From Pseudomonas kairouanensis (GTDB lineage: Bacteria > Pseudomonadota > Gammaproteobacteria > Pseudomonadales > Pseudomonadaceae): a DNA stretch of 64,000 nucleotides. Location of the stretch: assembly GCF_004682055.1 (NCBI RefSeq), contig NZ_QUZU01000038.1, forward strand, positions 1 through 64,000, in the 5' to 3' direction. The notes beneath the pieces are model-generated. The model did not search any database. It had not been told where the DNA came from and saw nothing but the letters and a program-made list of their open reading frames with translations. The translations under genes were made by a program, and so were the position numbers. Shown in pieces: positions 45,846-54,771 of the stretch (positions within the stretch are counted from its first letter, which is position 1; each line of letters opens with the position of its first letter).

Positions 45846-47135
45846 GTGAACCCAACGCCCGCTGTGAATACCTTGCGCCCCTCGGCTTGTCCGGGGTTGC
45901 TGCGTATTGTCCAGGCGTTGGACGGCGGCATTTGCCGGATCAAACTGGCCGGTGGTTCCATCACCGCACAGCAGGCCCATGCGGTGGCGGATGCGGCCCA
46001 GGCCTACGCGGGCGGGGTGATCGAGGCGACCAACCGTGCCAACCTGCAGATTCGCGGCATTGGCACTGAAGAGAACGCATTGATTGCGATGTTGCTGGCG
46101 GCTGACCTGGGCCCCAACAACGCTGCCGGTGACGATGTACGCAACCTGATGCTCAGCCCCAGCGCCGGCATCGACCCACAGATGCTGTTCGACACACGGC
46201 CGCTGGCCGAGCAGATCCTCAATACCCTGCAAAGCCACCCGCGCTTCCATGAGTTGTCGGCCAAGTTCGCCGTGCAATTGGATGGCGGCGAAGACCTGGC
46301 GATGCTCGAACATCACCATGACCTGTGGCTGTCGGCGTTTGTGCGAGACGGCCAGACGCTGCTTGCGTTCGGGCTTGCCGGTTGCCCAGGGCTGGATGCG
46401 CCAATCGCCGCCGTGCCGCTGGAGCAGGGCCACGCACTGGTGGTGGCCGTGCTGGAGGCGTTTCTCGACCTCGCCACGCCAGAGCAGACCCGTATGCGTC
46501 ATCTGGCTGTGGATAAGTTATTGAGCCATCTCAGCCTGCCGTTGCTGCCGCCGGATGGCTTCAAACGCCCGCCCAGCGGCGCCTTGCTGCACCTCGGCAC
46601 TTATCCACAGGCGCAAAAAAATCAGTTTTACGTAGCCGCCATCGCCCCCTTGGGCCGCCTGGATTCGACGATGCTCAAAGGCGCCGCACAACTGGCCAGC
46701 GACTATGGCGACGGCACCCTGCGTTTCACTCCCTGGCAGGGCGTGTTGCTGCCCTACGTCGAAAAGCCCCACGTCGTGACCGAGCGCCTGGCGCAGCTTG
46801 GTTTTCTGTGTTCAGTCGATCAGCCCCTGGCGCACATGACTGCGTGCACGGGTTCCAGCGGCTGTGGCAAAGCATTGGCCGACACCAAGGCCGACGCCGT
46901 GCAACTGGCCGCGCTGCATCCGGGCCATGACGTGCACCTGTCCGGCTGCCCGCGCTCCTGCGCCGCTGCACACACCGCGCCCGTCACCTTGCTGGCGGTG
47001 AGCCCCGGCCACTACGACCTCTATTTTCGCGATGCAGCCCACCCAGGCTTTGGCCGGCTGCACGCGCACGCCCTTTCTATTGAAGCGACGGGCGCCTTGC
47101 TGCGCGCCCGCCCACGGAGCAACACCGATGATTGA
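45846..47135 (+). CDS. cobG: Precorrin-3B synthase
   Basis: The protein has 429 residues from the GTG at 45846 (NPTPAVNTLRPSACPG); an ATG at 45789 would add 19 atypical residues. The sulfite/nitrite-reductase-like fold holds the [4Fe-4S]-sirohaem-type cysteines in TACTGSSGCGKA and HLSGCPRSCAA. CobG is the oxygen-dependent enzyme of the aerobic cobalamin pathway. It opens a tight operon; its stop overlaps the cobH start. Confidence 0.92.
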   Translation: MNPTPAVNTLRPSACPGLLRIVQALDGGICRIKLAGGSITAQQAHAVADAAQAYAGGVIEATNRANLQIRGIGTEENALIAMLLAADLGPNNAAGDDVRNLMLSPSAGIDPQMLFDTRPLAEQILNTLQSHPRFHELSAKFAVQLDGGEDLAMLEHHHDLWLSAFVRDGQTLLAFGLAGCPGLDAPIAAVPLEQGHALVVAVLEAFLDLATPEQTRMRHLAVDKLLSHLSLPLLPPDGFKRPPSGALLHLGTYPQAQKNQFYVAAIAPLGRLDSTMLKGAAQLASDYGDGTLRFTPWQGVLLPYVEKPHVVTERLAQLGFLCSVDQPLAHMTACTGSSGCGKALADTKADAVQLAALHPGHDVHLSGCPRSCAAAHTAPVTLLAVSPGHYDLYFRDAAHPGFGRLHAHALSIEATGALLRARPRSNTDD

Positions 47136-47754
47136 TTACATCCGCGACGGTCAGGAGATCTATCGCAACTCCTTCGCCATTATTCGCGCGGAAGCCAAGT
47201 TGGACCGTATCCCGGCTGACCTGGAAAAACTCGCGGTGCGGGTGATTCATGCCTGCGGCATGGTCGAGGCCATCGATGGCCTGCAATTCTCCGAAGGTGC
47301 AGGTAAAGCCGGGCGTGATGCGCTGGCCGCTGGCGCGCCGATTCTGTGCGATGCGCGGATGGTCTCCGAAGGCGTGACCCGTGCGCGCCTGCCGGCCAAT
47401 AACGAGGTGATCTGCACCCTGCGCGACGACAGCGTGCCGGAACTGGCGCGGGAGTTGGGCAACACCCGTTCCGCCGCCGCCCTGGAACTGTGGCGTCCGC
47501 ACCTGGAAGGCAGCGTGGTGGTGATCGGCAACGCGCCAACCGCCTTGTTCTACCTGTTGGAAATGATTGACGCAGGCGCGCCGAAACCGGCGTTGATCCT
47601 CGGGTTCCCAGTGGGTTTTGTCGGCGCCGCCGAATCCAAGGCAATGCTGGCTGCCGACAGCTGTGGCGTGCCATTCGTGATCATGCAGGGCCGCCTGGGC
47701 GGCAGTGCGATGGCCGCTGCGGCGGTCAACGCCCTGGCCACGGAGGTCGAATAA
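47128..47754 (+). CDS. cobH: Precorrin-8X methylmutase
   Basis: A 208-residue protein with the CobH pattern: DYIRDGQEIYRNSFAIIRAE, VRVIHACGMVEAID with the catalytic His, and ILGFPVGFVGAAESK near the end. It moves the C11 methyl group to C12 to give hydrogenobyrinic acid. It overlaps cobG by 8 bp at the start and cobI by one base at the end. Confidence 0.95.
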   Translation: MIDYIRDGQEIYRNSFAIIRAEAKLDRIPADLEKLAVRVIHACGMVEAIDGLQFSEGAGKAGRDALAAGAPILCDARMVSEGVTRARLPANNEVICTLRDDSVPELARELGNTRSAAALELWRPHLEGSVVVIGNAPTALFYLLEMIDAGAPKPALILGFPVGFVGAAESKAMLAADSCGVPFVIMQGRLGGSAMAAAAVNALATEVE

Positions 47755-48485
47755 TGCCGGCTCGCGGACGTTTGATCGGCCTGGGCGTCGGCCCCGGCGA
47801 CCCGGAACTGATCACCCTCAAGGCGCTGCGCCTGCTGCGTGAATCGCCCGTGGTGGCGTACTTCGTGGCCAAGGGCAAAAAGGGCAACGCCTTCGGCATC
47901 ATCGAAGACCACCTGGTGCCACAGCAGACCCTGATGCCGCTGGTGTACCCGGTGACCACCGAAGTGCTGCCGGCGCCGATGTCGTATGAGCAAGTGATCA
48001 GCGATTTCTACGACGCGGCGGCGGTCGACGTGGCAGCGCACCTGGATGCCGGTCGCGATGTGGCGGTGATCTGCGAAGGCGACCCGTTCTTCTACGGCTC
48101 CTACATGTACCTGCACGACCGCCTCGCCGAGCGCTACCAGGCACAGGTCATCCCTGGCGTGTGTTCGATGCTCGGTGGCGCCTCGGTGCTGGGCGCGCCG
48201 CTGGTGTATCGCAACCAGAGCCTGTCGGTGCTCTCGGGCGTGTTGCCCCATGACGACCTCAAACGCCGCCTGGCCGATGCTGACGCGGCGGTGATCATGA
48301 AGCTGGGGCGCAACTTCCCCAAGGTGCGCCAGGTGCTGGAAGAACTCGGTTTGGCCGGGCGCGCGCTGTATGTGGAGCGCGCCACCATGGCCAACCAGAA
48401 GATCGTGCCGCTGGACCAGGTGGACCCTTCGTCGTCGCCGTACTTCTCGCTGATCATCGTGCCCGGTGAACGGTGGCAAGGTTGA
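47754..48485 (+). CDS. cobI: Precorrin-2 C20-methyltransferase
   Basis: A 243-residue tetrapyrrole methylase. The SAM-binding motifs GLGVGPGDPELITLKAL (residues 8-24) and VAVICEGDPFFYGSYMYLHD are clear, and CSMLGGASVLGAPL follows. It adds the C20 methyl group to precorrin-2. The start overlaps the cobH stop and the stop overlaps the cobJ start (TGATG). Confidence 0.95.
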   Translation: MPARGRLIGLGVGPGDPELITLKALRLLRESPVVAYFVAKGKKGNAFGIIEDHLVPQQTLMPLVYPVTTEVLPAPMSYEQVISDFYDAAAVDVAAHLDAGRDVAVICEGDPFFYGSYMYLHDRLAERYQAQVIPGVCSMLGGASVLGAPLVYRNQSLSVLSGVLPHDDLKRRLADADAAVIMKLGRNFPKVRQVLEELGLAGRALYVERATMANQKIVPLDQVDPSSSPYFSLIIVPGERWQG

Positions 48486-50122
48486 TGAGCCCGGCGATTG
48501 TCATTTTGGGCCAGGGCAGCCTGGCCACTGCGCGCAAGATCCAGCAGGTTTACCCCGGCGCGCTGATCCATGGCCTGGCCGGACGGGTTGAGGGCGCCGA
48601 CCTGGCCTACAGCGAGTTCGGCTCAACCCTGCGTCAGCTTTATCAACAAGGCACGCCGCTGGTGGCCCTGTGCGCTGCCGGTATCGTCATCCGTACCCTT
48701 GCGCCGTTGTTGCTGGAGAAAGGCGAAGAGCCTGCCGTGCTGGCCGTGGCCGAAGACGGCAGTGCCGTGGTGCCGTTGCTCGGTGGCCTGGGCGGTGTAA
48801 ACGTCATGGCGCGTGAGATCGGCGCGGCATTGAATGTTGCCGCTGCGATCACCACCAGTGGGGAACTGCGTTTCGGCACTTGCCTGCTCAACCCGCCAAG
48901 CGGCTATGAGCTGGCCGACCTGGAGCTGGGCAAGCGCTTCGTTTCCGATCTGCTGGCTGGCGAACCTGTGCGTATCGAAGGCGCTGCACCGTGGCTGGAC
49001 CAGGCCCATTTGCCCCAGGATCAACAGGCACGCCTGGCGATTCATGTGGGCAGTGCCGAGCGCCTGCCTGCGGCCAATGAACTGGTGATCTACCCGAAAA
49101 ACGTCAGCGTAACCTGCAAGCCCGGCGAGCGGTTGGCCGAGCGAATTCGCGGCGCGTTGCACGAGGCGGGGATTGCGGTGCAAGCCCTGGCGTGCCTGCT
49201 GGCCTGCGATACGCAGATGGCCGAGGCGTCGTTGCATGACGCCGCGTTGGAACTGGGTGTGCCGCTGCGTTTTACCCGCATCAGTCAGCAGGCCGATATC
49301 GTCATCGACGTGGCCGAACAGCCACTGGACCTGTCTCAAGTCGGCCGTTTGCGTGGCCGTCTCGCCGTTATCGGCCTGGGCCCTGGCGCCGCCGAGTTGA
49401 TGGTACCGGCGGTGAAGGCCGAACTGGCGCGCTGCACCGACGTGCTGGGCTATGAAACCTACGTGCGCATGGCCGGCCCGTTCCGGGACGATCAAGTGCA
49501 GCACTGCACCGATAACCGCGAAGAAATGCAGCGTGCGCGCCACGCGTTTGAGCTGGCTGCCCAAGGGCGTTCGGTGGTGGTGGTGTCGTCCGGCGACCCT
49601 GGCGTATTTGCCATGGCCGCTGCGGTGATCGAGGCGTTGCACGAGTCCAGCGACCCGGCCTGGCATCAGGTCGACCTGGAAATCCTGCCGGGGGTGTCGG
49701 CCTCGCTGGCCACCGCCGCCCAGGCTGGCGCGCCGTTGGGGCATGACTTCTGCGTGATGTCGCTGTCGGACAACCTCAAGCCCTGGTCGATCATCGAGAA
49801 ACGCCTGGACCTCGCGTCCCAGGCCGACCTGGCATTGGCGTTCTACAACCCCATCTCCCGCTCGCGGCCTTGGCAATTGGGGCGCGCGCTGGAAATCGTT
49901 GCGCAGCACCGCACGCCTGCCACACCGGTAGTGCTGGGCCGTGATATCGGCCGCCCCGGCCAGACGCTGCGCACCACCACCCTGGGGCAACTGACGCCCG
50001 ATCAGGTGGACATGCGCACCATGGTGCTGATTGGCTCATCCACCACCTGCGTGTTCCCGCGTGCCGGTGGCGGTGAGTGGGTGTACACGCCGCGCTGGTA
50101 TGGCGAAAAACCACCGAGCTGA
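48485..50122 (+). CDS. cobJ: CbiG-CobJ fusion: precorrin-3B C17-methyltransferase
   Basis: The protein has 545 residues from MSPAIVILGQGS. Residues about 1-280 are CbiG-like (AAGIVIRTLAPLL, VVPLLGGLGGVNVMA, CLLACDTQMAEASL). Residues about 295-545 are the tetrapyrrole methylase domain, with VIGLGPGAAELMVPAV and VVVVSSGDPGVFAMAAAVIE. The enzyme methylates C17 and contracts the ring. The fusion is common in Pseudomonas. It ends the operon and is followed by a strong terminator. Confidence 0.94.
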   Translation: MSPAIVILGQGSLATARKIQQVYPGALIHGLAGRVEGADLAYSEFGSTLRQLYQQGTPLVALCAAGIVIRTLAPLLLEKGEEPAVLAVAEDGSAVVPLLGGLGGVNVMAREIGAALNVAAAITTSGELRFGTCLLNPPSGYELADLELGKRFVSDLLAGEPVRIEGAAPWLDQAHLPQDQQARLAIHVGSAERLPAANELVIYPKNVSVTCKPGERLAERIRGALHEAGIAVQALACLLACDTQMAEASLHDAALELGVPLRFTRISQQADIVIDVAEQPLDLSQVGRLRGRLAVIGLGPGAAELMVPAVKAELARCTDVLGYETYVRMAGPFRDDQVQHCTDNREEMQRARHAFELAAQGRSVVVVSSGDPGVFAMAAAVIEALHESSDPAWHQVDLEILPGVSASLATAAQAGAPLGHDFCVMSLSDNLKPWSIIEKRLDLASQADLALAFYNPISRSRPWQLGRALEIVAQHRTPATPVVLGRDIGRPGQTLRTTTLGQLTPDQVDMRTMVLIGSSTTCVFPRAGGGEWVYTPRWYGEKPPS

Positions 50123-50145
50123 AAACGGCTTGGCAGTCGTCTGAA

Positions 50146-50201
50146 AGCTCCGAATGACACTGGGTGATTACCCACTGTTATTCGGGGCTTTTTCTTTTTT
50201 T
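50146..50201 (+). terminator. Rho-independent terminator of the cobGHIJ operon
   Basis: A long hairpin with outer arms agctccgaat and attcggggct (one G-T pair) and an inner tgggt/accca stem is followed by a T-rich tract (tttttctttttttt-like) at about 50189-50201. It lies 24 bp after the cobJ stop. Confidence 0.88.
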
Positions 50202-50349
50202 GTCGAAGACGTTCACCGCAGCCCCGTGATCGCTGCGCAGCGTGTTCCACGCCACTGCTCTGAGGCATGTTTGTGGCATGGAAAGCCCGTTGGCAGCTGG
50301 ACTAGTGTGAGAGCAAGCCCCACGTTGGGGTGCTTGTGGAGAACGGGAA

Positions 50350-51129
50350 ATGGAGCGACATCACAAAAGGATCATCAGTGCCAAGCGGCGAAAACTGATT
50401 GCCGCCTACAAGCTGCCGGGGTCGCCAGTGATCACCCCGGCCGTGCCGGTGGACATCGAGGATGACTGCAACGCCGCCGTGGTGAACAACGGGGTCATCT
50501 CGTTTGTAGAAGGCATGTCGGCGTTGAACCGCGAATACATTCGTAAAAGCTACTTGCTCGCCAGTAGCTATGTGAGCGATGTATTGAAGGTTCAGCGCGG
50601 CACCGAAGGCTGGTACGACGAATTTATCAAGGTGATGGTCAGCCTGGGCTGGCTACCGCTGCGCAGCAGCTTTGAGCGGGTCTCAAGCGCTGGCAAGGGG
50701 CTGACGGTCCAGTGGGCAGCGCTGAACATGATTGCGGGCATGCTGGCCTCGACTGCGCTGGCGGGGCCACTGCTCAATGTGCTGCCCAAGCTGGCAGCCG
50801 ATGCGCTGGAAGCGCTCAAGCAGCAACCGGCATCGTTCGAGTTGTTCAAGCGCAATTGCACGGTGCATCAGGGCGGCGATTTCGGTTTGGCGTCCTGCGC
50901 CGAAACCGCAGGCGAAGTGACGATGGTGCTGGTGACTTACAGCTCCCAGGAGGTGAGCAAGCAGGTGGGTGTGCCATTCCTGGAGTGGGACAGTTCATCG
51001 GTCGAGGCATTCAGCGGGCAGACGTGCCTTGTGCTCAACACCTCGGTGGTCAATGAAAAAACCATCCAACTGATGCGCGAGAGCGCAGGTGACAAAGTGC
51101 AGCTGGCAATCGCCAAATACCGGATCTAG
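50350..51129 (+). CDS. Hypothetical protein, function unknown
   Basis: A 259-residue protein with GGAG about 10 nt before its ATG. The N-terminus is basic (RHHKRIISAKRRKL). The middle contains a hydrophobic stretch (about 118-145, AALNMIAGMLASTALAGPLL). The C-terminal part contains two cysteine-bearing segments (FKRNCTVHQGG, LASCAETAGE) and beta-like strands. There is no signal peptide and I do not recognise a family. It is monocistronic after a strong terminator; its stop overlaps that of the convergent marC-like gene. Confidence 0.75.
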   Translation: MERHHKRIISAKRRKLIAAYKLPGSPVITPAVPVDIEDDCNAAVVNNGVISFVEGMSALNREYIRKSYLLASSYVSDVLKVQRGTEGWYDEFIKVMVSLGWLPLRSSFERVSSAGKGLTVQWAALNMIAGMLASTALAGPLLNVLPKLAADALEALKQQPASFELFKRNCTVHQGGDFGLASCAETAGEVTMVLVTYSSQEVSKQVGVPFLEWDSSSVEAFSGQTCLVLNTSVVNEKTIQLMRESAGDKVQLAIAKYRI

Positions 51130-51722
51130 GGCACCAGGTAGCCACGCACCCCGGTGAAGATGATTTGCGCGGCGAGGGCACACACGAACAGGCCCATCAA
51201 CCGACTGACAATCTGCAAGCCCTGGTCGCCGAGAATACGTTCGATGCGGTTGGACAAATACAGCACCACGCCCACCGTGAGGCTGGCCAGGGCGATGCTG
51301 AGGATGGCGGTGAGCTTGTCATCCCAATGGGGCTGGCTCACGCCCATCACCAGCAGCGCACCGATGGTGCCTGGGCCGACGGTGAGGGGAATGGTCAGCG
51401 GCACGATGGTTACGTCCTGCTGCACATTGTCGCTTTGCACTGCCGACTTGCCCTGGGCCATGCCCAGGGCGGAGATGAACAGCACACTGCCGGCGCCAAT
51501 GCGGAAGGCATCCACGGTGATGCCGAACACACTGAAAATCACCCGGCCGAACAGGTAAAGCAGCACGCTCGACACCAGCGTCGCCAACGCCACCTTCCAC
51601 GCCAGGCGCCGTCGCTCTTTGTTGGAGTAGCCACGGGTCAGGCTGATAAAGCAGGACAGCACGAAGAACGGGCTGTAGAGCACCAGCATTTTCAGGTAGA
51701 CGCTGAATAACACGTGGAGCAT
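51126..51722 (-). CDS. MarC family integral membrane protein
   Basis: A 198-residue inner-membrane protein with six hydrophobic segments. Typical MarC sequences include the PFFVLSCFISLTRGYSNKERRRLA start, FRIGAGSVLFISALGMAQGK and IPLTVGPGTIGALLVMG. The family was once linked to multiple antibiotic resistance; that role was later withdrawn, so the function is open. Confidence 0.9.
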   Translation of the reverse strand: MLHVLFSVYLKMLVLYSPFFVLSCFISLTRGYSNKERRRLAWKVALATLVSSVLLYLFGRVIFSVFGITVDAFRIGAGSVLFISALGMAQGKSAVQSDNVQQDVTIVPLTIPLTVGPGTIGALLVMGVSQPHWDDKLTAILSIALASLTVGVVLYLSNRIERILGDQGLQIVSRLMGLFVCALAAQIIFTGVRGYLVP

Positions 51723-51777
51723 GAGGGCGGCTCGCGGCAGGGAAGGTGTATCGAGTCTATCAGGCGAAAGAGATCAA

Positions 51778-51869
51778 ATGTGGGAGGGGGCTTGCCCCCG
51801 ATTGCGGTCTGTCAGCTACAGATGTATTGGCTGACACACCGCTATCGGGGGCAAGCCCCCTCCCACATT
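51778..51869. repeat. REP pair (BIME), GGGGGC class, before marC
   Basis: Arms atgtgggagggggcttgccc and its complement flank a spacer with gcggtctgtcagctacagat and gctgacacaccgc. It lies between the marC-like gene and the 3' end of retS. Confidence 0.9.
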
Positions 51870-51885
51870 TGACTGCATTTCAACG

Positions 51886-54657
51886 CTAGGAAGGGGCGTG
51901 CTCGGGGCGCTGTTGACGCTGCGCCACCCAAAACTCCACCAACTCGCGCAACTGCGACAACTCCACCGGCTTGGCCATATGCCCATCCATCCCGGCTTGC
52001 CGCGCACGCTCTTTGTGCTCCGACAGGATATGCGCCGTCAGCGCCACCACCGGTGTGCGAATCCGCTGGTGGCTGACCTCCCACGCCCGCAGTTGCTGGG
52101 TTGCCGAGAAGCCATCGAGGATCGGCATTTCGCAGTCCATCAACACCAGGTCGTAACGCTGGGCTTTCATCGCTTCCAGGGCTTCTTCGCCGTTGCTGGC
52201 GGTGTCCGGGTTGAGGTTGAGCTTGCCCAGCATGCCGCGAATCACTTTGGTGGAGATGCTGTTGTCTTCAGCCACCAAAATGCGGAAGTCCGCCGGTACG
52301 GTAACGGCCGCCGGTGCGCTGAGGGCCGGGCGTGGTGGTACGCCGCCTTTGCTGCGCTGGGCCAGTTCGTCGGCCAGGGTGGTCTTGAGCGTATAGCCGG
52401 CCACCGGTTTGGCGAGGATGCGCTTGATCCCGCAGTTGCGCGCGATGATCTTGCTTGGCGCGTTGCTGATGCCGGTGAGCATGATCAGCAGGATGTCGTG
52501 GTTCAGGCTAGGGTCTTCCTTGATCTTGGCCGCCAGTTGCATGCCAGTCATGCCGGGCATGTTCTGGTCCAGCAGCACCACGTCGAAGTAGTCGCGCAGG
52601 TGCGCCTTGGTGCGCAGCAACGCCAGGGCTTCCTTGCCCGATGGCACGGCGCTGACATTCAGGCCCCAGGCGCTGCATTGCTGCACCAGCACCTTGCGGC
52701 AGGTGTCGTTGTCGTCCACCACCAGTACACGGGCGTCCTTGAGTGGGCCGTCGAGGTCGCTGGTTGGGTGTTCCAGGCGTTCCGGGTCCAGCGGCAAGGT
52801 CAGCCACAAGGTGCTGCCCTGATGGCTGCCGCTCTTGATGCCGAACTCGCCGTTCATCAACAGGATCAGCTGGCGGGCGATGACCAGGCCCAGGTGGCCG
52901 CTCAGGCGGGTGGCCGAGAGGAAGTTCTTGCTGTGCAGTTCGCTGTGCAGCAACGCGTCGCGCTCGGCGGCTTCCATCGGCAAGCCGCTGTCTTGCACGG
53001 CAATGCGCAGGCGCGGCTTGGTGCTGCGGTCATCCAGGGCAACCACGATCAGCACTTCGCCTTCGTCGGTTTTTTGCAGGGCGTTCTCCAACAGGCTCAA
53101 CATGGCCTGGCGCAGACGGGTTGGGTCGCCACTGATGACGCGGGGTACCTGGGGCTGGATAAAGCTGATCAGCTCGACATTCTGCTGCTCGGCCTTGGCG
53201 CGGTAGATACTCAGGCAGTCGTCGATGAGCGCATTGAGGTCGAACTGCACGTCGTCCAGTTCGATCTGCCCGGATTCGAGCTTGGAGATATCGAGTATTT
53301 CATTGATCAACGTGAGCAGTTCATTGCCGGCGCTGTGGATGGTTTGTACATAGTCCCGTTGTTTCACCGACAAAGGCGTACCCAGCAACAGTTCGGTCAT
53401 GCCCAGCACGCCGTTCATGGGGGTGCGGATTTCGTGGCTGATCTTGGCCAGGAACTCAGCCTTGGCGGCGATTTCGGCATTGCTGGCGGCCAGGTCGCGG
53501 CTGAGGCTGAAGCGTGCCTCCACAATTGCCCGCTGGCGTTCGCCCAGGGCCAGGCTCATCAATAGGCCGCTGAGGCAGATAAAGCCGAGCAGGGTCAGGA
53601 TCAAGCCTTGGGGCGCCAACAGCGTGAGGCCTAGTAATGCAGGCAGGATGATCAGCGTGCCGATGTTGAACACCACCATCGCCGCCACGAACAAACGCGC
53701 CGGGCGGTAGCCTTTTTGCCAGTGATAGCCCGACACGAACAGCATGCTCAAGCCGGCCAGCGCCACCAGGGCATAGGTGATGATGTTCAGCGGCAGGGTG
53801 TTGACGAACAGCAGCAACAGGCCGCACAGCACGATAAACAGGATATCGGCCATCAGCAGCTTGTTCAGTGGGTGCGGCCCCAGGGGCATGAAGAAGCGAT
53901 AGGCAAACATCAGCCCGCACGGCGCGGTCAGCAGCAGTGCCAGGTACGCGCCCGGTGTCTGGATTGCATGCCAGTTGGGCAGCCACGGGCCCACCAGGTT
54001 AAGCAGCAGCGCCAGGCTCAGCATCAACAGGGCTTCGCAGGCCGCCAGCCATAGGCTGCTGCGGGAGCGGTGGTAGGCAAAGCGTGTGAGGTTGTGCAGG
54101 ATCAGCATCAGCAGGCAGCCGAACAACAGGCCGTAGATCAGCGTTTGGGTCTGGTTGGCGGCGGCGAGGACGGCCGGTTCCAGGGTGATATACGGGCGCA
54201 GTTCGTGTTCGGAGACCAGGCGCAGGTAGACCTCAAGGGGTTTCTGGCTCTGGGGCATCGGCAGCATGAAATCGCTGCTGGGCAGGGGGCGTTCAGCCTG
54301 GGGCTGGCGCGTGCCGGTGCTCTGCTGTTCCACCAGGGTGTCGCCATCGAGTACATAGAGGCTCAGGTGGGACAGGTCCGGGGCGAATACCCGCAGGATC
54401 TGTTCGTGTTTGCCCGGTTGCAGCTTGAAGCGTACCCACAACGCACCGTCCGGCGCGGCGGCGGTGATCCGGTCCAGTTCGATGGGGCTGAATTGATTGG
54501 TGTAGCGCGAGGAACGGATGTCGCTCAGTTGCAGGTCGGCCTGTTCATCAAGCAATACTGCCCAGCCACTGCCTTGCGCGGCGGCCTGGGCCGGGAACAG
54601 GCAGAGCAGCGTCAGCAGACTGACAGTAAAACCTATGGCGATCCTGAGCCAGCGCAC
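51886..54657 (-). CDS. retS: Hybrid sensor kinase RetS
   Basis: A 923-residue membrane sensor: signal peptide (1-27), 7TMR-DISMED2 periplasmic domain (about 40-180), seven membrane segments (about 190-400), HisKA with H408 in ISHEIRTPMNG, a degenerate HATPase region (about 510-625), and two receiver domains with D697 (LLDQNMPGMTG) and D841 (LMDCEMPILDG). The neighbours purD, purH, fis, dusB and prmA match the P. aeruginosa retS locus. RetS inhibits GacS and so switches between acute and biofilm states. The usual DxGxG box reads DSGLP and the second G-box reads SGHLGLVIA, so ATP binding may be weak. Confidence 0.93.
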   Translation of the reverse strand: MRWLRIAIGFTVSLLTLLCLFPAQAAAQGSGWAVLLDEQADLQLSDIRSSRYTNQFSPIELDRITAAAPDGALWVRFKLQPGKHEQILRVFAPDLSHLSLYVLDGDTLVEQQSTGTRQPQAERPLPSSDFMLPMPQSQKPLEVYLRLVSEHELRPYITLEPAVLAAANQTQTLIYGLLFGCLLMLILHNLTRFAYHRSRSSLWLAACEALLMLSLALLLNLVGPWLPNWHAIQTPGAYLALLLTAPCGLMFAYRFFMPLGPHPLNKLLMADILFIVLCGLLLLFVNTLPLNIITYALVALAGLSMLFVSGYHWQKGYRPARLFVAAMVVFNIGTLIILPALLGLTLLAPQGLILTLLGFICLSGLLMSLALGERQRAIVEARFSLSRDLAASNAEIAAKAEFLAKISHEIRTPMNGVLGMTELLLGTPLSVKQRDYVQTIHSAGNELLTLINEILDISKLESGQIELDDVQFDLNALIDDCLSIYRAKAEQQNVELISFIQPQVPRVISGDPTRLRQAMLSLLENALQKTDEGEVLIVVALDDRSTKPRLRIAVQDSGLPMEAAERDALLHSELHSKNFLSATRLSGHLGLVIARQLILLMNGEFGIKSGSHQGSTLWLTLPLDPERLEHPTSDLDGPLKDARVLVVDDNDTCRKVLVQQCSAWGLNVSAVPSGKEALALLRTKAHLRDYFDVVLLDQNMPGMTGMQLAAKIKEDPSLNHDILLIMLTGISNAPSKIIARNCGIKRILAKPVAGYTLKTTLADELAQRSKGGVPPRPALSAPAAVTVPADFRILVAEDNSISTKVIRGMLGKLNLNPDTASNGEEALEAMKAQRYDLVLMDCEMPILDGFSATQQLRAWEVSHQRIRTPVVALTAHILSEHKERARQAGMDGHMAKPVELSQLRELVEFWVAQRQQRPEHAPS

Positions 54658-54771
54658 GGCGAAATCCCTTCGTAGGTTGATGCACGGGGTTAACTATGCG
54701 CGGCAGGCCTTTATACGGCAAGGGCCACAGGCCCTTGCCTAACCGAACGGATAGCTACTGACAGCCGCTGC

